From Mnemiopsis leidyi (taxonomy: Eukaryota > Ctenophora > Tentaculata > Lobata > Bolinopsidae): a DNA stretch of 25,072 nucleotides. The DNA lies in assembly GCA_000226015.1 (NCBI GenBank), contig JH153127.1, positions 20,101 to 45,172 of the forward strand, in the 5' to 3' direction. Within the stretch, counting starts at the first letter, position 1, and each line of letters starts with the position of its first letter. Position numbers and translations under genes: made by a program. Below the pieces are notes generated by a model that was not told where the DNA came from, ran no database searches, and saw only the letters and a list, made by a program, of their open reading frames with translations. This document shows positions 23,801 through 25,072 of the stretch, piece by piece.

Positions 23801-23850
23801 ACTACTTCTCAACAAGTCTAATGTCTTGACGATGTTTTCAATGCTGTCCA
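1241..23850 (-). CDS. TEX11: TEX11-like meiosis protein (SPO22/ZIP4 family), C-terminal nine exons
   Basis: SPO22/ZIP4/TEX11 proteins are superhelical TPR proteins that work with the ZMM/synapsis machinery on meiotic chromosomes to promote crossovers. Nine minus-strand exons were joined by eye; every junction has GT-AG borders and matching phase (0, 0, 1, 2, 1, 1, 2, 2 in order). They give 429 residues ending in TAA at 1241-1243. Family-like landmarks in order are DLLWQAGVTLW, QIALLKGDEGKALELI, HLQTAAMLAFKTNREAVAKQ, ARCLLRLSK, LADVAWN, CHLLITAACL, LMLLLYELE and AAWMVCEAWNRGV. These follow the spacing I remember for vertebrate TEX11. Vertebrate TEX11 is over 900 aa, so the N-terminal half should lie past 25072. 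The family call rests on remembered similarity; the exon chain rests on the sequence. A GPCR gene sits antisense in its third intron. Confidence 0.85.
1464..2131 (-). other. Intron H-I of the TEX11-like gene
   Basis: 668 bp, AT-rich. The part next to the last exon (about 1486-1585) is a degenerate short repeat of AGTAATTCTCA-like words spaced by roughly 15-17 bp. I looked here for an extra exon, because vertebrate TEX11 appears to have about 50 more residues at this point. A stretch near 1605-1645 on the minus strand has splice-like borders but a stop in the required phase. Confidence 0.6.
2132..2263 (-). CDS. TEX11: TEX11-like exon H
   Basis: 132 nt. It is bounded by AAAATTCAG|GTATGCG and a near-perfect donor TTTCAAA|GTAAGT, phase 2 at both ends. 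It encodes YAIEKHLQANEPDWKSVSQL and FVRLAKNTPNFHQVFKLWAK, then YVS. An alternative start at GCGATAG|AAAAAC would shorten it and pair with the alternative donor of exon G. Confidence 0.78.
2264..4083 (-). other. Intron G-H of the TEX11-like gene
   Basis: 1.8 kb, mostly AT-rich. Two overlapping minus-strand ORFs near 3087-3423 have no recognisable domain and look like chance frames. I see no repeat or RNA gene of note. Confidence 0.6.
4084..4198 (-). CDS. TEX11: TEX11-like exon G
   Basis: 115 nt. The acceptor is TTCTGTGTAG|GG. The 37 full codons include YLEDAMEHIAHFKRLGNENL and DQTTTLMLLLYELECAV. LLLYELE corresponds to the LLLYEFE motif I remember in TEX11. The donor is given as GTCAA|GTTAGG (phase 2). 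A better-looking donor, TTAG|GTATTT, lies five bases further and would pair with a later acceptor of the next exon. Confidence 0.8.
4671..4761. repeat. Imperfect long palindrome (hairpin-forming)
   Basis: CAGCCTGGG (4700-4708) is matched by its exact reverse complement CCCAGGCTG (4739-4747). Outside these arms, GATCAAGGAGATG (4672-4684) pairs with CATCCCTTGATT (4748-4759) with small mismatches. About 15 extra bases sit on the left arm and a 30-nt loop separates the inner arms. It may be part of a decayed inverted-repeat element or a structured RNA; no coding ORF covers it. Confidence 0.6.
4994..5300. repeat. Six-copy 52-bp minisatellite
   Basis: Units begin with TCAGGAGT(A/T)ACTTAGTGCACC at 4994, 5046, 5098, 5149, 5201 and 5253. 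The period is 52 bp, or 51 where a T run has lost one base. Copies are nearly identical, differing mainly at one A/T site and in the length of the T run. The last copy ends at GAGCGGTT near 5300. It is followed by a doubled TTCTGTCCTATAATGC motif (5306-5345). Confidence 0.93.
5793..5908. repeat. Two-copy 58-bp tandem duplication
   Basis: TTTGCTATTGGTAACAATTC starts at 5793 and again at 5851. The copies run through CTATCTATATAGTATCTAAC and end in GGCAATTG, with essentially a single A/G difference. This is a recent duplication in intron. Confidence 0.92.
6986..7147 (-). CDS. TEX11: TEX11-like exon F
   Basis: 162 nt. It codes for LMRKLLGHCITLVTRMKSPL, then TPQYHDRLRNCHLLITAACL, then QSTENSTDTALIS. 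The donor TCTG|GTATGT is strong. The acceptor is taken as TTTCAGCTAG|AG, which keeps the phase from exon E and gives an alignment without gaps to the AWN...MR segment of TEX11; the AG of TTTCAG four bases earlier is the alternative. The 5' third of this exon is also the first unit of a tandem array that continues into the intron. Confidence 0.8.
7099..7490. repeat. Five-copy 80-83 bp array derived from a TEX11-like exon
   Basis: The marker GTCCTA(G/A/T)CAACTT recurs at 7124, 7204, 7284, 7367 and 7450 with some changes. Each unit also carries ACCATGGTGATG-like and GCTCTAACTGAAAT-like words. The first unit overlaps the 5' end of exon F and its acceptor. Read on the minus strand in the exon's frame, the units at 7367 and 7450 still give MRKLLGRCITMVTRMT and MRKLLGQCITMVTRIT, close to the exon's MRKLLGHCITLVTRMK. 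The middle units are decayed, one with an in-frame stop. Confidence 0.88.
8990..9150. repeat. Dispersed direct repeat, copy 1
   Basis: This copy holds AATTTGAAAAAAAG, then TTTGTCACCAA, TCTATGAAAA, ACTGAATGCACAAGACATTT and CATCTACTACCTTAAACTCA. The same series of words in the same order occurs at about 9870-10060. Identity looks moderate to high with small indels. It may be a non-autonomous mobile element, but I see no terminal repeats or target duplication. Confidence 0.7.
9870..10060. repeat. Dispersed direct repeat, copy 2
   Basis: This is the second copy of the repeat at 8990-9150, in the same orientation and ending about 70 bp from exon E of the TEX11-like gene. It keeps TTTGTCACCAATAAAAAATC, GCACAAGACATTTCATAACA and CATCTACTACCTTAAACTCA. 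It has an added small GGCCAAT duplication (CATGGCCAATGGCCATC). Confidence 0.7.
10130..10281 (-). CDS. TEX11: TEX11-like exon E
   Basis: 152 nt. The acceptor CTCCCTCAG|A completes the Arg codon begun in exon D, giving ARCLLRLSK. The 50 full codons include KTPEEEVKLFELILTVRTD and ELGYLADVAWNCSIKAKTNV. The donor is taken as GTGG|GTACAG. LADVAWN matches the conserved AWN motif of the SPO22/TEX11 family. A second donor (TTGA|GTAAGT) 12 nt downstream is also open and in the same phase, so this end could be four residues longer. Confidence 0.85.
11611..11881. repeat. (TAG)n microsatellite with assembly gap
   Basis: This is an almost uninterrupted run of TAG/AGT triplets with a few ACGTAGT interruptions around 11700 and 11757-11777. 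Ten Ns sit inside it at 11747-11756. The Ns mark an assembly join, so the true length and phase are unknown. On the opposite strand the run reads as poly-Leu or poly-Tyr, an artefact of the repeat. Confidence 0.97.
11747..11756. other. Assembly gap (10 N)
   Basis: Ten undetermined bases lie inside the TAG repeat. A round-number N run at a simple repeat is typical of a scaffold or fill placeholder, not a measured length. Confidence 0.98.
16130..16595. repeat. About ten-copy 47-bp minisatellite with X-box-like cores
   Basis: Units of about 47 bp carry (A/G)GTAACCATGGTAACCAGAC followed by ATTTACTACATTCCCGTTGT. CAT of the core occurs at 16155, 16202, 16248, 16300, 16347, (CGT at 16394), 16441, 16488 and 16535, with a last partial copy near 16552. 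Five copies contain GTAACCAT(G/A)GTAAC exactly (16150, 16197, 16243, 16342 and 16436). This fits the published RFX X-box consensus RTHNYYWTRRNRAC. Others differ by one to four bases. Confidence 0.9.
16863..16894. repeat. Perfect 9-bp stem hairpin
   Basis: AGCGTCGTG (16863-16871) and CACGACGCT (16886-16894) are exact reverse complements around a 14-nt pyrimidine-rich loop (TGTTTCCCCATCCT). It lies in a GC-richer patch of the large intron. Function is unknown, and it could be incidental. Confidence 0.6.
18080..18248 (-). CDS. TEX11: TEX11-like exon D
   Basis: 169 nt, entering phase 1 (acceptor CCAATCTCAG|GG) and leaving with AG of a split Arg codon (donor GCCAG|GTTCGT). It encodes DEGKALELIGSVKEEKHLQT, AAMLAFKTNREAVAKQSLQR and AVQVSKDPQFILPAA. 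An in-frame ATG at 18295-18297 opens the ORF further upstream, but the phase match to exon C favours the acceptor at 18248. Confidence 0.88.
19060..19255 (-). other. Unrecognised protein-like ORF segment
   Basis: On the minus strand this reads LPTTWMMRLEIAELLMRLRK, then TVRNDINFTPMMDLHRKTKK, then SAEFETKLAKYRFFGNKAKT, then WSLVQ. It is rich in Lys, Arg and Leu and looks more protein-like than nearby chance frames. A weak donor (ACAA|GTAACC) follows, but no convincing acceptor precedes it. It is not needed in the TEX11-like chain. It may be an unrelated exon, a processed fragment or chance. Confidence 0.25.
19304..19480. repeat. Six-unit 33-bp tandem repeat
   Basis: Units ACATGCTACCTC(T/G)TTATTCA followed by TAGCC(C/A)TACTGAA start at 19304, 19337, 19370, 19405, 19438 and 19471. 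The period is 33 bp, with one 35-bp unit that has an extra TA. Because 33 is a multiple of three, both strands stay open across it, producing repetitive ORFs. The 2-base insertion shifts the plus-strand frame, which argues against coding. Confidence 0.92.
21108..21828 (+). CDS. GPCR exon 1 (N-terminus to start of TM6)
   Basis: 721 nt, ending after ACA G at the donor TTTACAG|GTACTT (phase 1). It carries the extracellular N-terminus, TM1-TM5 and the first part of TM6. The third intracellular loop is short and Gly/Lys/Arg-rich (AKKTTAGGGRGDNCK). Confidence 0.9.
21108..22319 (+). CDS. Class A (rhodopsin-like) G-protein-coupled receptor, orphan
   Basis: Two exons, 21108-21828 and 22006-22319, encode 344 aa of a plasma-membrane receptor with seven helices (about 24-48, 57-82, 97-123, 136-158, 190-214, 229-258, 267-293). 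Class A marks are G40-N41 (1.50), L65-V-D67 (2.50), C97 (3.25) with C172 in loop 2, R122 (3.50), P199/P201 in TM5, P249 (6.50) and N288-P-I-L-Y292 in TM7. Glycosylation sequons lie at N5 and N8. Oddities: DRY is SRA, and the CWxP toggle is FNVP, with Asn where Trp is usual. The ATG at 21108 has A at -3 and follows an acceptor-like CTTCAACTCCAG, so an upstream 5' UTR exon is likely. An in-frame ATG at 20952 would add 52 residues. The ligand cannot be told from sequence. The stop is TGA-CTAG with a long in-frame extension. Confidence 0.9.
21829..22005 (+). other. GPCR intron (177 bp)
   Basis: GT-AG intron between GTACTT and CTATTTCAG. Reading through it meets the stop TAA at 21858-21860. Removing it joins TM6 in frame (ALFTG|IYLFFNVP). 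Confidence 0.92.
22006..22319 (+). CDS. GPCR exon 2 (rest of TM6, TM7, tail) to first stop
   Basis: The exon begins GG ATC TAT after the acceptor and encodes the rest of TM6, TM7 with N288PILY292, and a 52-residue basic tail ending SENLVNAAL before TGA at 22317-22319. The exon probably continues past this stop. Confidence 0.9.
22317..22323 (+). promoter_or_regulatory. Stop-readthrough motif TGA-CTAG
   Basis: The GPCR's first stop reads TGA CTA G. UGA followed by CUAG is the best known sequence context for programmed stop-codon readthrough in animals, described for human opioid receptor genes among others. The following frame is open for 111 codons. Motif and open frame are seen in the sequence; readthrough itself is inferred. 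Confidence 0.7.
22320..22655 (+). CDS. Candidate readthrough C-terminal extension of the GPCR
   Basis: In the same frame as the receptor, 111 sense codons follow the TGA and end at TAA (22653-22655). With one residue inserted at the TGA, the long form would be 456 aa. The segment starts LVVRCCVKACKSG, with clustered Cys like palmitoylation sites. It continues as a Ser/Thr-, Glu- and Arg-rich hydrophilic tail (SLEEDPNGGKSGESCEENGD, later RVTFQVTPIPSRVRTNTPVV). About half its bases are G or C. Composition drops to about a quarter to a third GC just after the second stop, as expected if coding ends there. Alternatives are a fixed or assembly-error nonsense change, or an unseen alternative splice. 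Confidence 0.6.
   Translation, partial: LVVRCCVKACKSGVRKSGATTDSLEEDPNGGKSGESCEENGDQHTSDTRVTFQVTPIPSRVRTNTPVVRRGDQATPSLNLTKLKSPINFSREEAKTRKQTTFIPSKNSIDV
22656..23065 (+). other. Probable 3' UTR of the GPCR
   Basis: AT-rich sequence follows the second stop. The first plain AATAAA on the plus strand is at 23055-23060, only a few bases from the antisense exon C (23066). If it is used, the GPCR transcript would overlap that exon. The ORF at 22789-23013 has no recognisable domain and is probably chance. Confidence 0.45.
23066..23168 (-). CDS. TEX11: TEX11-like exon C
   Basis: 103 nt, entering phase 0 and leaving phase 1. The acceptor is AGTTCGCAG|ATT and the donor is AAAG|GTGCGT. It encodes IAAGNLSDAETTLAQLQSG and then DSILPVLLFQIALLK, a TPR helix pair. 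No long ORF marks it; it was found by asking what should lie between exon B and exon D. Its phase then joins exactly to exon D to give LLKGDEGKALELI. Confidence 0.85.
23169..23406 (-). other. Intron B-C of the TEX11-like gene
   Basis: 238-bp GT-AG intron between CCCAG|GTTTCA and CGCAG|ATT. It is AT-rich, and I see nothing else in it. Confidence 0.8.
23407..23532 (-). CDS. TEX11: TEX11-like exon B
   Basis: 126 nt, phase 0 at both ends, 42 codons. The acceptor is AAAATTTTCTAG and the donor is CCCAG|GTTTCA. It starts AGVTLWDKCEYRTAEQLYTL and ends LLRNIATSQ. The Trp, Tyr, Ala and Leu spacing is typical of a TPR helical pair and corresponds to the segment of TEX11 that follows the ILW motif. Confidence 0.85.
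23533..23740 (-). other. Intron A-B of the TEX11-like gene
   Basis: 208-bp GT-AG intron between TGGCAG|GTATTAG and TTTTCTAG|GCG. I see nothing else in it. Confidence 0.8.
23741..23850 (-). CDS. TEX11: TEX11-like exon A (first visible)
   Basis: 110 nt. The acceptor is CTTAATTTTCAG before 23850 on the minus strand and the donor is TGGCAG|GTATTAG at 23741. The exon enters with two bases of a split codon and leaves in phase 0. It encodes 36 residues beginning DSIENIVKTLDLLRSSSS and ending RARDLLWQ. The phase at entry means at least one earlier exon exists, but none is recognisable between 23851 and 25072. Confidence 0.82.
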
Positions 23851-24275
23851 CTGAAAATTAAGCCAGGGCATCAAGACTATGTCTACAATACCTATGCACA
23901 TTGTAGCACGTTTTGTTATCAGACCTGTCGAGCACAGATAGATGAGGCGTCGACAGAAAGTCAGGACACGGCCTATATGACAGAAGACACCAAACGAAAG
24001 AAATTTGATTTGACAATGTTTGGGCACTGAATATTTACGTTATAGTCTTAAGTCAGAACAGCTATACACTGTCCACCGGGGTTGTAAGTGTAAAAAACAG
24101 CCACGTGATCGCATTTCCCACAGCTCGCTGCTCGCATCCGGCAGAGAGAAAACATAAAAAAGCGAACGTATACGGATCATACCTGTATAATAATGTATAA
24201 TAATGTATATAATATGGCTGCATTTTATACAGCTCGCTGTAGCGCGCGACACTTTCTGTCACAGTAGCTGCCGAA

Positions 24276-24288
24276 TTTCGCGCGCAAA
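24276..24288. promoter_or_regulatory. E2F-like palindrome TTTCGCGCGCAAA
   Basis: TTTCGCGC on one strand and TTTGCGCG on the other both fit the E2F consensus TTTSSCGC, overlapping in 13 bases. A second GCGCGCGAC lies at 24242-24250. It sits about 430 bp upstream of the first visible TEX11-like exon. Whether it is a promoter is unknown. Confidence 0.3.
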
Positions 24289-24827
24289 CTTTATTTACAA
24301 TTTAGCTGTTTGTCGTCAGACTCTAAAAGAATTCCAATAGATGCTTCCTCAAAATGGAAACATTTTGTTTGACCACAAAACCGGTTGTCATGTGCCTGGT
24401 TGGTGTTGGGAAGTGTATGATGTATCATGTATGGCAGCTGTTTTTAGCAAGATCGTGTCGGCTGAAAAGGTCCTAGGGCCCCCGGAGATCACAAAAAGGC
24501 CCGTTTTTCGAGTAACTTAAAAGGCAACAAGAATTGCGCCCGCTTAGTTAGGTCTCAGGCGGACGCTTTATATTTCCATCCTCACAGTGAGAAATATGTA
24601 CATTAAACAAATCATTCGTGATTCGCATTTGATGTTTGATGTGATAAAAATCGCATAAATATAAAGAACATACACCAGTGATTCAAAATTAAAAGGAATA
24701 GTAGTAGTAGTAAGAATCTTTAAAAGTACGAAATATCTCTTTGCAAGAGCATCCTAGGTACTTTATAGATATCAGAACACGAAAAAAATATAAGAAAGCA
24801 CTTCAAAAGGAATACTTCTAATATTTT

Positions 24828-24944
24828 TTATCCTGCTTCCGGGGTGAGGTCGGTTATATCATCAAAATAATCATCAAAAAAGTTATTTGGAACGCATATA
24901 CCGTAATGATCAAAGATCTTTAATTTTTCCTCAGGTATTCCGTA
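24828..24944 (-). pseudogene. Short acidic ORF, possible fragment of a coding element
   Basis: The minus strand reads YGIPEEKLKIFDHYGICVPN, then NFFDDYFDDITDLTPEAG, then TAA. The composition is protein-like and acidic, unlike its AT-rich surroundings. Just upstream, other frames hold VPNGKLIRN and VNTEYLRKN, so a longer reading frame may have been broken by a small indel. I do not recognise the family. Chance cannot be excluded for 38 codons. Confidence 0.25.
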
Positions 24945-25072
24945 TTAACTTGCCGTTTGGCACCTGATGGCAAGATAATAATAATTTGTTATTGTTGCGG
25001 TCTTAAAGCTGACATCAGGCTCTATACATAATTTTTTACCGCGTACAAAAAAAACCATCACAGCTAAAGATA

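Larger units (their letters stand above)
23851..25072 (-). other. Upstream intron or flank of the TEX11-like gene
   Basis: No further TEX11-like exon is recognisable. The stretch includes a CG-rich patch (24238-24290) with an E2F-type palindrome and minor ATAATGT and TAG repeats. A short acidic minus-strand ORF lies near the end. The missing N-terminal half of the protein must come from exons beyond the window, unless a short isoform starts here. Confidence 0.55.

Overview
This window looks like nuclear DNA from an invertebrate animal. It is AT-rich, and its genes are split by introns with GT-AG borders. It is dotted with minisatellites and contains one 10-base assembly gap of Ns. No bacterial operon structure, rRNA or convincing tRNA is visible. 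The two recognisable genes encode a meiotic TEX11/SPO22-type TPR protein and a rhodopsin-class GPCR. Both are animal-like, but neither lets me name the phylum.

Layout. The backbone is one long minus-strand gene running from about 23850 down to 1241. I rebuilt nine exons that join with consistent reading phases into the C-terminal 429 residues of a TEX11 (SPO22/ZIP4 family) homologue: 23741-23850, 23407-23532, 23066-23168, 18080-18248, 10130-10281, 6986-7147, 4084-4198, 2132-2263 and 1241-1463 (stop TAA at 1241-1243). Its 5' half is missing and should lie beyond 25072. Almost all remaining sequence is intron of this gene.

Inside its 4.8-kb intron (18249-23065), on the opposite strand, lies a two-exon GPCR gene (21108-21828 and 22006-22319, 344 aa). 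Its stop is TGA followed directly by CTAG, the known stop-readthrough context. The frame then stays open for 111 more codons of GC-rich, protein-like sequence to a TAA at 22653-22655. This is the most interesting signal in the window.

Introns. Intron 7148-10129 begins with about five tandem 80-83 bp copies derived from the 5' end of the adjacent exon, including its splice acceptor. Intron 10282-18079 holds a (TAG)n microsatellite with the gap, and a roughly 10-copy 47-bp array whose core matches the RFX X-box consensus in five copies. Intron 4199-6985 holds a six-copy 52-bp array, a 58-bp duplication and a long imperfect palindrome. The rest is AT-rich non-coding sequence with short ORFs I do not recognise.

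The two genes have no evident pathway link. Their relation is positional: a nested, antisense arrangement.
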